Source: Aquibacillus albus
GTDB lineage: Bacteria; Bacillota; Bacilli; Bacillales; Amphibacillaceae
Length of the DNA stretch: 64,000 nucleotides
Direction: 5' to 3'
NCBI RefSeq assembly: GCF_016908325.1
Contig: NZ_JAFBDR010000005.1
Span: 1-64,000 of the forward strand
Shown here: positions 1 to 8,422 of the stretch, piece by piece
How positions within the stretch are numbered: position 1 is the stretch's first letter
How the letters are laid out: the number at the start of each line of letters is the position of its first letter
Made by a program: the position numbers and the translations under genes
Notes under the pieces: generated by a model
Databases searched by the model: none
What the model saw: only the letters and a program-made list of their open reading frames with translations
What the model was told of the DNA's origin: nothing

Positions 1-90
1 ACTCATTTAAGTGTGAAGATTAATTGTATTTTGTGTGATACACATAAAATAAACCAATTGGTAATTCATTGGGAGCTTAGCTTGATGACA

Positions 91-138
91 TTGGGTCTGA
101 CCCCCTCTGTGGACATTTGTATGCGTAGGGAGGACACT
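91..138. repeat. REP-like palindromic repeat, copy 1
   Basis: The palindrome GGGTCTGACCCC is followed by TGGACATTTGT and then GGAGGACACT. The same palindrome plus the same 3' flank recurs at 47335-47389, and the bare palindrome at 3925-3939, so this is a dispersed repeat and not a gene part. Palindromes of this type are often spread by RAYT (IS200-like) transposases; none is encoded here. Confidence 0.6.
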
Positions 139-157
139 TACTCTCATTATTCGCGCT

Positions 158-1237
158 CTACCCCCATGGTTGCTTCACAGCCTTTACTGTTTTTCCTGTG
201 GTAATAGCTTCTTCCATCAGTAACCCTAGGTAATGATCTTGTGAAGCTTCTGCTAAACTATAAAAGCTGGGACCTCCTTGTATGTAATCTGCCATTTTCT
301 GCAAGCAGTGGGCAATAGCAATTTCATCGTCATACAAACGCGCTGGGGCAAATGGATTTTTATACACCCAATTTTCGCCTGCAAGTATGCCTAATAAAAA
401 ATAGCCCTCTTGATTTTCTTTTTCCCCTTTATTGATTCGCTTCAAATCAATATGTAACGGTGTTTCGTAGTCAGCTAATAGATTTATACGATCATCAAAG
501 ATTTCCCCACGCTCCCCCCTGACTGACAAATGATTGGATCTAATCCAAGAACGATGTTGGTTTTGCGTAAAATCATAAATGCCAAGTTTTCCGCCAAAAT
601 CAACCCACGCTAAATCACGAGGAACCGTAACCAACTTTTCTTCCTTTGGATACCCTGCCCGACTTGGTCCGGCAACAACCGAAGTCATAAAACGCTTACC
701 TTGGATTTCTGCTTCCTCAAATCCGACATTTAACAGTTTCCTCAAAAGACTTACACCATGATAAAAATGTGAAATGGAAACGGTTGTCTCTCTCACTTTC
801 CCTAACCGACCTGCCTGAATCATCGACAGCCTCGCCTGTTGGATTGGATGAAGATGATATTGCTCAGCAACTTGTACCCATGCTCCCTTTGTCGTCAGCT
901 CTTCATGCAACTTTAACAGTCCATCCAAATCAGGTGCTGGTGGGGTTTCTGCTAATACGGGTATGCCTAGCTCGGATAGTTGCAGCAAATAATCCGCGCA
1001 AGCTTCCCACTTAACGGAAACGACAACAAAATCCGGCTGCTCATTTTCCAATAGTGCTTCTACTGTCTGATAAACTGACGTATTCCACTGCTCCTCCATT
1101 AATCTCCCTTTTTCCTCATCACGCACAACAGCTCCACTAACATGAAACACTTCCGGGAGTGCTTGGGCAATTCGAAAATAATACTGTGCCCGAAAGCCTG
1201 CTCCCCCAATAATACTAAAGGTTGTTCTTTTTCCCAT
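158..1237 (-). CDS. Gfo/Idh/MocA-family oxidoreductase
   Basis: A protein of 359 residues, the usual length for this NAD(P)-dependent dehydrogenase family. The N-terminus carries a Rossmann nucleotide-binding pattern (IIGGAGFRAQYY, residues 9-20) and residues 80-100 hold the family's ETPPAPDL-type segment (most members have EKP; here the lysine is missing). The start ATG is preceded by GGCGGGATAGG. It stands alone and a palindromic operator candidate lies upstream at 1364-1378. The substrate is probably a sugar or inositol-like polyol, inferred from the family only. The absent lysine of the EKP motif makes the catalytic role uncertain. Confidence 0.8.
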   Translation of the reverse strand: MGKRTTFSIIGGAGFRAQYYFRIAQALPEVFHVSGAVVRDEEKGRLMEEQWNTSVYQTVEALLENEQPDFVVVSVKWEACADYLLQLSELGIPVLAETPPAPDLDGLLKLHEELTTKGAWVQVAEQYHLHPIQQARLSMIQAGRLGKVRETTVSISHFYHGVSLLRKLLNVGFEEAEIQGKRFMTSVVAGPSRAGYPKEEKLVTVPRDLAWVDFGGKLGIYDFTQNQHRSWIRSNHLSVRGERGEIFDDRINLLADYETPLHIDLKRINKGEKENQEGYFLLGILAGENWVYKNPFAPARLYDDEIAIAHCLQKMADYIQGGPSFYSLAEASQDHYLGLLMEEAITTGKTVKAVKQPWG

Positions 1238-1363
1238 TCCTATCCCGCCTTTGTTTTTATTGAGTGCTTTTCGACTATATCCAAACTACAATCAAAGCTC
1301 AAAATTTATCCAGTTACAACTCATGTGCTGCAACAGCTAAGACTGGGTCGAAATATATCAACT

Positions 1364-1378
1364 GTTTGTCCGACAAAC
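1364..1378 (-). promoter_or_regulatory. Palindromic operator candidate
   Basis: GTTTGTC-C-GACAAAC is a perfect 15-base inverted repeat about 130 bases upstream of the oxidoreductase start. It looks like a dimeric regulator site, but the regulator is not identifiable and no adjacent promoter was assigned. The rest of 1238-1560 shows only the repeat end at 1440-1476. Confidence 0.35.
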
Positions 1379-1439
1379 TCCACTCTAGGCCCATTATACT
1401 TCATTGTGACCAATATATTGATTGTTATTGATAAAGTCA

Positions 1440-1476
1440 TACTTATCATTTAGTGACTTTTTGAACATCCTCTTAT
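1440..1476. repeat. Terminal fragment of MITE family 1
   Basis: CTTATCATTTAGTGACTTTT followed by TGAACATCCTCTTA matches one end of the elements at 12632-12795 and 17883-18036. Only this end is present, so it is a solo or truncated copy. Confidence 0.55.
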
Positions 1477-1560
1477 AAATGAATCACCACCATTCTAAAA
1501 AAATTATTCGTATATTCCTCCTTCAATCAGGCAAGTATATAAACAGCAAAAATATGGAAG

Positions 1561-2247
1561 GTGTTTATCATTTTTAAATATTACATTAAGCAATTTAGAA
1601 AAATAAATAAATTTATATATTGGGATTTTAGTGATAAAGCAAAATTTTTAGGTATTACAAATCTCATTATCCTGGCGTTTGCACAGCTGTTTCCTTCAAA
1701 TACTTTATTAACAACCTTTTTCACATTCTTTTTCCTAACTACGTTGTCTTACATCACATATTCCGTTTTTAAGAGGATGCTTTCAAAAGCAGGTCATGCT
1801 TTTTCTAATTCTCTTAATCATCAAGAAGGAAACTTTGTTATCGATGAAGTTGATCAAATGAGTGAGAGTGAATTTAAGGAGTTGTTGTACCACCTGTTTA
1901 AGCAGCAAGGATACTTGGTGAATCTTCCACCCAAGTCTGATAATTTGGATGCAGATTTAGTTTTAAGAAAAGGAAAAGATGTTATCATTGTTCAAGCAAA
2001 GCGCAATACAGCAAATGTAGGTGTTTCGGCTATTAATGCTGTAGTTGGTGCAAATGGATATGATAATGCCACCAATAAGTGGGTCGTAACCAATCGTTAT
2101 TATACAAAAGCTGCTATCAACCAGGCACATAAAAATAAAGTGAAGCTTTTCAATCGAGATGATTTTTTAATCATGCTAAAGGATTATAGAGCACCTAAGA
2201 GTAAGTGGAGAAAGGCAATAAAATCAACACAACATAAGCGAGACTAA
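1561..2247 (+). CDS. Membrane-anchored Mrr-type restriction endonuclease-like protein
   Basis: Two hydrophobic segments (about residues 29-46 and 48-70) precede a soluble domain from about residue 98. That domain has the PD-(D/E)xK signature of the Mrr catalytic family: an acidic LDADLVL strand (D132) and a VQAK core (Q145, K147). Proteins of this layout are annotated as Mrr-like restriction endonucleases and may cleave foreign or modified DNA at the membrane; the function is inferred. The start is doubtful: the GTG at 1561 directly abuts GGAAG with almost no spacing, so initiation at a nearby ATT codon is possible. It is monocistronic and followed by a strong terminator. Confidence 0.7.
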   Translation: MFIIFKYYIKQFRKINKFIYWDFSDKAKFLGITNLIILAFAQLFPSNTLLTTFFTFFFLTTLSYITYSVFKRMLSKAGHAFSNSLNHQEGNFVIDEVDQMSESEFKELLYHLFKQQGYLVNLPPKSDNLDADLVLRKGKDVIIVQAKRNTANVGVSAINAVVGANGYDNATNKWVVTNRYYTKAAINQAHKNKVKLFNRDDFLIMLKDYRAPKSKWRKAIKSTQHKRD

Positions 2248-2280
2248 AATAATCCCGTCAAAGATGGCGGGATTATTTTA
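2247..2280 (+). terminator. Rho-independent terminator
   Basis: An 11-bp stem, AAATAATCCCG with CGGGATTATTT, sits immediately after the nuclease stop codon. Confidence 0.8.
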
Positions 2281-2456
2281 AAAAATATAAGTGGAAAAAG
2301 TCCCGTACTTTAAGAACTCTCTCCCACTTCTTCCTATGTTATGCCACCCTCTTAATCTTTGATCCAATATTCAAAAACATCTTTTCATTTATCTATCGGT
2401 ATACGTTGAAACGGACCCGTGGTAGAATCCCAAACATACATGTCCCGTTAAGGTGG

Positions 2457-2492
2457 AGTTTTAAATTATTGCCCTGGCAATAATTTAAAACT
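2457..2492. other. Perfect 17-bp inverted repeat (terminator-like hairpin) in a geneless stretch
   Basis: AGTTTTAAATTATTGCC and its exact complement are separated by two bases, followed by TTTTT on the plus strand. No gene lies between 2281 and 2753. The preceding bases (AAGGTGG) only faintly recall a T-box and no specifier or antiterminator was found. It may terminate an undetected short transcript. Confidence 0.5.
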
Positions 2493-2701
2493 TTTTCCAA
2501 CTCCTCATATTCTTTTATTTCTTTCCAATTTCAATCGTCAAAAATTACCACACCCATCATTGAATGATTACCTTTATAATGAATACATAACGATTTTGAT
2601 AGAAAAGTCATTTTTTACTGTTCATTAATCTATTTCACTTTCTATTTTGTTTAAAATAATACTTTAACTCTTTCCATTAAGAGGATGAATGAAGGAAAAT
2701 A

Positions 2702-2724
2702 ATGTTAAACTAGAACTTTAACAT
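2702..2724. promoter_or_regulatory. Interrupted palindrome upstream of the LytTR regulator
   Basis: ATGTTAAA-7-TTTAACAT lies 30 bases before the LytTR gene start, in promoter or leader position. LytTR proteins bind paired 9-bp sites, so autoregulation is possible but not shown. Confidence 0.4.
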
Positions 2725-2753
2725 GTAAGTTTTCTGCGAAGGAAGGGATAAAG

Positions 2754-3476
2754 ATGAGGCATCTTTCGGTGATTGTTGCAGAAGATCATCCTTATTCATT
2801 AGAAATTATATCCGATTTCACGAAGCAATTTCCTGGAATAAAGGTCATAGAACATGCAAAGGACGGCGAAGAGTTAGTCTATAAAACAATTATTCACAAA
2901 CCAGATATTGCAATTGTTGATATAAACATGCCCAAAAAAGATGGGTTAACAGCGATCAAAGAATGCTTACAACACTCCCCAAACCTAAAAGTTATTTTTG
3001 TAACCGCTTATAGTGAATATGCTACTGACGCCTTTGATATCAATGCGATTGATTACGTTGTGAAGCCTGTAACAATAGATAGATTATTTCGTGCTTTAGA
3101 AAATGCAAAAGTGTCGATTTATTCACAGCACTCATCACATTCTAAAAGACTATATGTTCGTCAAGGCGCAAATCATCACTATATACCAAAGGAAGAACTA
3201 TTATTTTTGGAGAAAGTTCAACATAAGGTTTTAATTCATACTACGAATAAAACCTTTGAAACCCAAGAAACGCTAGAATCCTATATGGAAAAGCTAGATG
3301 CTGATTTTTACAGGTCTCACAGGTCCTATATCATTAACTTAAGCATGTTAAATTATATTGAACCTTCTGGTAACACTTATTTAGCCTATTTTGATAACTA
3401 CGATAGTCATGCTTTTATTGCAAAAACTCAATTAAACAATATTAAACAACGTATGAACATATTTAAAAGTTACTAA
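2754..3476 (+). CDS. LytTR-family two-component response regulator
   Basis: A receiver domain occupies residues 1-120, with the acidic pair E10/D11, phosphoacceptor D56 in VDINMP, T84 and K104 in VKPV. A LytTR DNA-binding domain follows from about residue 132 to 235 (RLYVRQG start, FYRSHRSYIINL motif). At 240 residues it has the usual LytR/AlgR length. The start ATG follows GGAAGGG. No sensor kinase is adjacent, so it is an orphan regulator in this window. LytTR regulators control murein, competence or carbon-uptake functions; the target here is unknown. Confidence 0.9.
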   Translation: MRHLSVIVAEDHPYSLEIISDFTKQFPGIKVIEHAKDGEELVYKTIIHKPDIAIVDINMPKKDGLTAIKECLQHSPNLKVIFVTAYSEYATDAFDINAIDYVVKPVTIDRLFRALENAKVSIYSQHSSHSKRLYVRQGANHHYIPKEELLFLEKVQHKVLIHTTNKTFETQETLESYMEKLDADFYRSHRSYIINLSMLNYIEPSGNTYLAYFDNYDSHAFIAKTQLNNIKQRMNIFKSY

Positions 3477-3710
3477 AAATAATTGGCAGTCACTAGTGCT
3501 AATGAATCATTTACTACTTTTTTCTACTATGTAATTAGAAAAATTTTAACAAAAATTAAATGGTAAAATCCGATAACTATTTTGTATAAAATGTTAGCTG
3601 AAATGTAGTTTATTGCTCATGAACGAATTTTCATCGGAAGGAACATATGTTTATGCTAATTGTATTAAGGGCAAATAATCAACAAGAATAGATTTACTAG
3701 GAGGATGACT

Positions 3711-3854
3711 ATGCATTCATTGTCGAATGAACTATTAGTCGAGGCATATAGAGAAGCAAAACAAAAGAAGATGGATGTTGATTTTATAAATCTACTAAAA
3801 AAAGAAATAGAACGTAGGGGAATTGATTTTGAAGTAGTGAATGGTGACGTGTGA
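3711..3854 (+). CDS. sda: Sporulation checkpoint protein Sda
   Basis: A 47-residue protein starts at an ATG behind a perfect AGGAGG site. It reads MHSLSNELLVEAYREAKQ and continues with DFINLLKKEIERRGI, matching the LSxELLxEaYxxA and DFIxLxxxEIxRR pattern of Bacillus subtilis Sda. Sda is a helical hairpin that inhibits the autophosphorylation of the sporulation kinase KinA when DNA replication is perturbed. No exact DnaA box was seen in the 230 bases upstream, unlike the DnaA-controlled B. subtilis gene. The gene is monocistronic. Confidence 0.9.
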   Translation: MHSLSNELLVEAYREAKQKKMDVDFINLLKKEIERRGIDFEVVNGDV

Positions 3855-3924
3855 TTGATAAATAGGGGAAATGAACCAAATAGCCACGTATAAATTTGTT
3901 ATAAATAATAATCGTTCCAAAGCA

Positions 3925-3939
3925 AGGGGTCAGACCCCT
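3925..3939. repeat. REP-like palindrome, copy 2
   Basis: AGGGGTCAGACCCCT is a perfect palindrome around a central base and shares its core with the copies at 91 and 47335. Confidence 0.6.
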
Positions 3940-3954
3940 CAACATATGAAAGTT

Positions 3955-3982
3955 AAAGCCAAGAGAATATTCTCTTGGCTTT
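3955..3982 (-). terminator. Terminator of the ZorAB-like pair
   Basis: A perfect 28-base palindrome (AAAGCCAAGAGAAT and its complement) immediately follows the stop of the OmpA-domain gene. Confidence 0.75.
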
Positions 3983-3983
3983 A

Positions 3984-4679
3984 TTAACCTCCTTGTAATA
4001 GCTCTCTCGTCTTTTCGAGAATCTCTTCATCCTTTAAGCGGAACTTGAATTCCACTCTCCGTGAAGCTTCAGCACTATATTCACCATTTTCGTCGGTGCG
4101 AACGTCCGTAAAGGATTTTCCATTTACCGTTAACTTATCCTGCAAATGATCCTGGATATTGTTATAGGGAAATTGATCACCGAGAATATAAGCTGCTACA
4201 CTGTAGGCCCTTTCCTGTGAAAGCTGTAGGTTGTACAAATACGTATCGGTTCGGTCCGCATGTCCTTCAATGATGATTTCAGATACATAGTCTTCATATC
4301 CACTTTCTAATAAGATATCCAAATATTTTGGTACAAACTCATCTAAAAACTGAAACGAATCTTCCTTTAATTGTGCATCATCATATTCGAATAAAATTTC
4401 TGTACTAAAAATTATCGCACCTGTTTTCTCGTCTACTTCAATACCTAAGTCAGAGCCGCTAAATTCCTCATTCAAATCGTTAACAAGCTTGGCTCGAACA
4501 CCCATGATTTGATCAATTGTTCGCTTCATCTCTTCAATTTGAAGAGATTTAATCACCATCATACAAATAAAAATAAGTACAAAGCAGAGCAAAATGGTTG
4601 TTAACAAGTCAGTAAAAGATGGCCAAAAATGATTTTCTCCCTGTTCATTTTTAAAAAGCCTCTGGTATTTATTGATCAT
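3984..4679 (-). CDS. ZorB/MotB-like stator protein with OmpA domain
   Basis: A 231-residue protein with a short cytoplasmic N-terminus and one transmembrane helix (about residues 22-46). The helix carries the ion-binding aspartate D24 in PSFTDLL, as in MotB and ZorB. The periplasmic-side OmpA/MotB peptidoglycan-binding domain follows, with IIEGHADRTD at about residues 138-147 and EASRRVEF near residue 209. It overlaps its partner gene by 11 bases, so translation is coupled. ZorB and ZorA form a proton-driven motor that starts Zorya anti-phage defence. Here the known effectors ZorC, ZorD and ZorE are missing. A role outside defence is equally possible. Confidence 0.75.
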   Translation of the reverse strand: MINKYQRLFKNEQGENHFWPSFTDLLTTILLCFVLIFICMMVIKSLQIEEMKRTIDQIMGVRAKLVNDLNEEFSGSDLGIEVDEKTGAIIFSTEILFEYDDAQLKEDSFQFLDEFVPKYLDILLESGYEDYVSEIIIEGHADRTDTYLYNLQLSQERAYSVAAYILGDQFPYNNIQDHLQDKLTVNGKSFTDVRTDENGEYSAEASRRVEFKFRLKDEEILEKTRELLQGG

Positions 4680-6498
4680 TCTGGGTCATCCCTACACGGT
4701 TATTTCGTTTGGCTGTTTCTCCACTAAACGAATGAAGTTGACGATTTAATTTTTGAATTTCTTGGCTGAGCTCATTAAATGTTTGCTGCGTATAGCGAGA
4801 ACTGCTTTGTTGGATTTCTTCCGTAATGAGGCGTAATTCCTTAAATTCCTTCTTAATCCCGTCATTTGTAATTTCCACATAATCACCGATGTTTCGAACG
4901 ACCTTATCGAGTTTATCTCCAAGCGTCCCTTCTAAGCTGTTGACATATTTAGAGAGCGTATCCTTTAACATTCCAACATTTGCTTCGAGCTGATTCTCCC
5001 GTTGGTTAAACACATTGTTCATCTGTGATATCGTTGTATTTATTTCATGAATTAGCTGATTATTTTTTATCCCCACTTGCTCATAGGTGTTCGTGGCATC
5101 AAGCAAATGTTTTTCAAATGCTACGGAATCTGCAGAATGAGCTTTTAAATGGTTATTAAAGTCTTTATTAAACTGCTTCAATTCTTCAAAGCGATCCGAT
5201 AATAGATGCTTATATTCTACTTGCGTTTCATTAATAGTCTCTAGTGCATGTGGTAACTGAACAATTGAATCTCCTAACTGATCAAAGCCATTGGTGAGTT
5301 CACTTAAATGAGAGCTAATACTAGATAGCTTAGAGCTAAGGCTGTCTCCAAATATTCGTTTAAATTCCTTGTTATGTTCCTCCATTCGTTTTACCAAATC
5401 ATTACTCTTTCGATTCATTTTCTCAAATGCATCTTTTGCTGCTTCCTGACCCTCAACGGTAGAAGAGGTAAATGTTTTCAGATCTTCAACTGAATCTTCG
5501 AATTGACGTAATGTATCGATTTGTGTTGTTGAAACTTCCTTTATTTTTTCATAGGTATCCTCGAATGTTTTGGTCAGTCGTTCATTCCTTCCATCCATTT
5601 TTTTGAAATAATCAAATAGTTGATCGAAGTTTTTATTAAGCTTCGTAGTAGCTTGATCAAATCCATCCGTAATCTCTTTCATACTAGAGAATAAAACATG
5701 AAATTCTTGTAAATTATTGGACAGCCCGTCATTAAACTTAGCCAAATCCTCTGCTGATTGCTGTAATCCTTCTGTATAATCTTTAAAACCATTAAACGAA
5801 TTCTCTATTCCTTGTAATGATTTTTGATTGGTCTCCTGAAGCTTGAGAATCGACTTATTAATCGTTTCAGAGACGTCAATCAATTTACGAAAGCCATTTT
5901 GTTCATTTTCTTCTAAATTTGACTCCACTTTTAACATAATATCGGTAAGTAAATACTCTGTATTGAACACTTTATTGATCACTGTCATCATCAGTGAAAA
6001 TCCCATTCCAGCAATACTTGTGTAGAATGCAACATCGATCCCTGCCAAAACACTAGCAACATCCTCCACTAATTGATCTCCACCTGCATCGATACTACCT
6101 AATGACATGGTCAATCCTATAAATGTCCCTAACACACCGATTAATATAAAAACAGATACCGTCATCTGAACCATTTTAATAAGACTGACAACTGGTACAT
6201 TAAACAAGCGCCAACCGGAAAACTTCTCTTGCACAAAGGTTTCAACTTTCACCGGTTCCTCTTGTTGTTTTCGGTCAAACTGCTCCTTAAAGTCCCGCAA
6301 TGGATCAATATCCATTCGGTTTGTTTCTTTTAAATAGTTACGAATATTTTTCAATTTATGATACAAGCAAATATGGACGAGAAAAGTAACAAAAAATGCG
6401 AGGAATAGAATCATGAAAATGAGTTCAATCATTGGATTTGATAAAATTGCTTCAGCTTTCTGCTCACTAGTGAAAATTTGCAGCACTGCTTTTAGCAT
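4669..6498 (-). CDS. ZorA-like MotA/TolQ/ExbB proton channel with long coiled-coil tail
   Basis: A 609-residue protein. Three transmembrane segments lie at about residues 23-45, 106-132 and 148-174, with the TolQ/ExbB/ZorA patterns GVLGTFIGLT and DVAFYTSIAGM. From about residue 190 to the end it is a roughly 400-residue hydrophilic, predicted helical and coiled-coil cytoplasmic tail. This three-helix channel plus long tail is the ZorA design; MotA has four helices and no such tail. The start ATG follows GGGGGGAAAATAT. It forms a two-gene operon with the OmpA-domain partner and ends in a strong terminator. Confidence 0.75.
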   Translation of the reverse strand: MLKAVLQIFTSEQKAEAILSNPMIELIFMILFLAFFVTFLVHICLYHKLKNIRNYLKETNRMDIDPLRDFKEQFDRKQQEEPVKVETFVQEKFSGWRLFNVPVVSLIKMVQMTVSVFILIGVLGTFIGLTMSLGSIDAGGDQLVEDVASVLAGIDVAFYTSIAGMGFSLMMTVINKVFNTEYLLTDIMLKVESNLEENEQNGFRKLIDVSETINKSILKLQETNQKSLQGIENSFNGFKDYTEGLQQSAEDLAKFNDGLSNNLQEFHVLFSSMKEITDGFDQATTKLNKNFDQLFDYFKKMDGRNERLTKTFEDTYEKIKEVSTTQIDTLRQFEDSVEDLKTFTSSTVEGQEAAKDAFEKMNRKSNDLVKRMEEHNKEFKRIFGDSLSSKLSSISSHLSELTNGFDQLGDSIVQLPHALETINETQVEYKHLLSDRFEELKQFNKDFNNHLKAHSADSVAFEKHLLDATNTYEQVGIKNNQLIHEINTTISQMNNVFNQRENQLEANVGMLKDTLSKYVNSLEGTLGDKLDKVVRNIGDYVEITNDGIKKEFKELRLITEEIQQSSSRYTQQTFNELSQEIQKLNRQLHSFSGETAKRNNRVGMTQNDQ

Positions 6499-6599
6499 AT
6501 ATTTTCCCCCCTATTGTAAAATTCAACAGATCACGAATAGACAAGTACCTCTTTCCTTATGGATATTCTTCACATTCGGAAATCATGTGTCTGTTTTTA

Positions 6600-6633
6600 T
6601 GGGACGGAGGGACAGGTCCCGCGTCCCGACCAT
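6600..6633. repeat. REP-like repeat (GGGACAGGTCCC type), copy 1
   Basis: GGGACGGAGGGACAGGTCCC followed by GCGTCCC is an imperfect inverted repeat of the kind common between Bacillaceae genes. It resembles the copy at 34388-34415. Confidence 0.5.
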
Positions 6634-6656
6634 GAGAGTTTAGCGATAAACAGGAG

Positions 6657-6696
6657 AGAAAAAAAGGACAAGGGTTCTATATCCCCTTGTCCCTTT
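6657..6696 (-). terminator. Terminator of the ECF/phosphorylase operon
   Basis: On the minus strand GGGACAAGGGG-8-CCCTTGTCC is followed by a run of seven T, directly after the YczE-family gene. Confidence 0.8.
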
Positions 6697-6705
6697 CATT
6701 ATGAA

Positions 6706-7344
6706 TTAAGCGGCTGTTCTTTTATATTGGTTGGTTTTGGTTTGAAATTTGTTCATTAGTCTGTCTAATAAGTAAAGGTGCAGGGCAATGAGGTGACCAA
6801 TGGTTAGGGATATGATAATGGTTCCCCAGAAAAATGGTCCACCTAATAAGATTCCTAAAATAACTGCGGCTACTTCCATCATTGTACGAGACCAACCGAT
6901 TTTTAAGCCTAGCTTTTCAAACATAACGAGCATTAGCCAATCACGCGGACCAGAACCTCGTTTTGTTCGAATATAGATTGCTGTTCCTAAAGCAAACAGT
7001 ATCATCCCTAGCACAAAAAATAAGATGCTCTTAAAAATACCTTCCATTTCAGGAATGAAAAATGATACAAAGTCACTGTATAGGCCTACAAAGATCATAT
7101 TTAAAATGGTACCAATCATTGGAAAGGTTCTTGTCCAAATACTAGAGATTAATACAAGCATCAAACCAGTTAATTGCATGGCAACCCCAAATGAAATTGG
7201 AATTTGCCTGGACACACCAACATGAAAGACATCCCAGGGAGAAGCTCCCAAATTAGCCCTAATCATCATAACGATACCTGTAGCCATGATTAAAATTCCG
7301 ATATGAAAAAACAGCCAAGCTGACCAGTTAAAACGTTTATACAT
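6706..7344 (-). CDS. YczE/YyaS-family membrane protein
   Basis: A 212-residue protein with five to six hydrophobic helices. It carries the family hallmarks GASPWDVFHVG (about residues 32-42) and KRGSGPRDWLM (about 128-138). It is the last gene of the operon and overlaps the isomerase gene by eight bases. YczE/YyaS proteins are uncharacterised integral membrane proteins, often next to ECF or MFS transport genes. In this setting it could export a pathway end product; that is a guess from position only. Confidence 0.8.
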   Translation of the reverse strand: MYKRFNWSAWLFFHIGILIMATGIVMMIRANLGASPWDVFHVGVSRQIPISFGVAMQLTGLMLVLISSIWTRTFPMIGTILNMIFVGLYSDFVSFFIPEMEGIFKSILFFVLGMILFALGTAIYIRTKRGSGPRDWLMLVMFEKLGLKIGWSRTMMEVAAVILGILLGGPFFWGTIIISLTIGHLIALHLYLLDRLMNKFQTKTNQYKRTAA

Positions 7345-8410
7345 TGCTCTCGTCTTCTTTAAACAGCTTCGCTAAATTTTCCGTATATTCTGGAGTAACA
7401 ACACCTTTTTCAGTAATTATTCCAGAGATTAAGTGGTTTGGTGTAATATCAAATCCTGGGTACAATGCTTCTGTTCCCTCTGGGGCTGTTTGGATACCAC
7501 CAAAGGAAGTTACTTCATTAGAAGCACGCATCTCCACCTCAATATTCCCGCCTCTTTTAATGTCAAAGTCAATCGTATGACTAGATGTTGCAGTATAAAA
7601 AGGGATACCATTATCCTGTGCAGCAAGTGCATGAAGATACGTCCCTATTTTATTTGCAAGGTCACCATTCGCTGCCACACGATCAGAACCGACAACTACT
7701 TTGTTAATAAGACCTGCCGACATACAATAGCCAGACATATTATCGGTAATTAATCGAAAAGGTATATTTAATTGTTGTAGTTCCCAGGCAGTAATACGAG
7801 CACCTTGTAAGTAAGGACGTGTTTCATTAACAATAACTTCAATTTCTTTACCACTTTCATGTGCTGCTCGAATCACAGATAATGCACGACCACCGTAACC
7901 AGCACCAGCTACTGCACCAGAATGACAATGGGTCATGATTGTATCTCCGTCCTCAATTAATGCAGCACCATGGTTACCAAGCTGCATTTCAAAGGAAAGC
8001 TGGCGATCAACAATCTCTTCAGAAACAGCATGTGCAGATGCGAGAAAATCATCTGCTTTAAAGACTCTGGTTAGCATTTCATCAATCGTTTTCATCATAT
8101 TTACAGCAGTTGGTCTCGTTGATTTTAAATAATTTGCAGCCTGTAGCAACGCTTTTTGATCACTTCCATGCTGCTTAACTGCCAAGAACATCCCGTAAGC
8201 ACCAGCAAGCCCTAGTGCCCCTGATCCGCGTATAACCATATCTTTCACTGCTTTCCCAAGCATTTCAACGGTAGTCATTTCATATACAGGAGAAGAAAAA
8301 GGTAATTTCGTTTGGTCTATCAAAAAAACTTTTTCACCGTCTCTCCAAATAGGCAAGAGTAATTGTCGGCCATCTCTTTCTATCGTTTTTAACTTTTCTG
8401 TTAATGTCAT
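7337..8410 (-). CDS. mtnA: MtnA-family sugar-phosphate isomerase (methylthioribose-1-phosphate isomerase type)
   Basis: A 357-residue protein of the eIF-2B alpha/MtnA family. Classical MtnA converts 5-methylthioribose-1-phosphate to the ribulose-1-phosphate form. The catalytic residues are in place: C162 in THCHSG and D243 in VGSDRVAANGD, with the NETRPYLQGARITAWEL stretch between them. The usual RGAPAIG loop reads RGSGALG (61-67), so the substrate may differ from methylthioribose-1-phosphate. The start follows GGAGGAGAAGCA, 12 bases after the phosphatase gene. The rest of the methionine salvage pathway (mtnK, B, W, X, D) is absent here. With the neighbouring phosphorylase it probably isomerises a pentose-1-phosphate released from a nucleoside. 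Confidence 0.8.
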   Translation of the reverse strand: MTLTEKLKTIERDGRQLLLPIWRDGEKVFLIDQTKLPFSSPVYEMTTVEMLGKAVKDMVIRGSGALGLAGAYGMFLAVKQHGSDQKALLQAANYLKSTRPTAVNMMKTIDEMLTRVFKADDFLASAHAVSEEIVDRQLSFEMQLGNHGAALIEDGDTIMTHCHSGAVAGAGYGGRALSVIRAAHESGKEIEVIVNETRPYLQGARITAWELQQLNIPFRLITDNMSGYCMSAGLINKVVVGSDRVAANGDLANKIGTYLHALAAQDNGIPFYTATSSHTIDFDIKRGGNIEVEMRASNEVTSFGGIQTAPEGTEALYPGFDITPNHLISGIITEKGVVTPEYTENLAKLFKEDESNV

Positions 8411-8422
8411 TGCTTCTCCTCC

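Noticed and set aside
2440..2500. T-box leader
   Set aside because: AAGGTGG before the hairpin recalls the T-box sequence, but the rest of the motif, a specifier stem and a downstream biosynthetic or tRNA-ligase gene are absent.
3477..3710. DnaA boxes before sda
   Set aside because: No exact TTATNCACA match was found, so DnaA control as in B. subtilis cannot be supported here.
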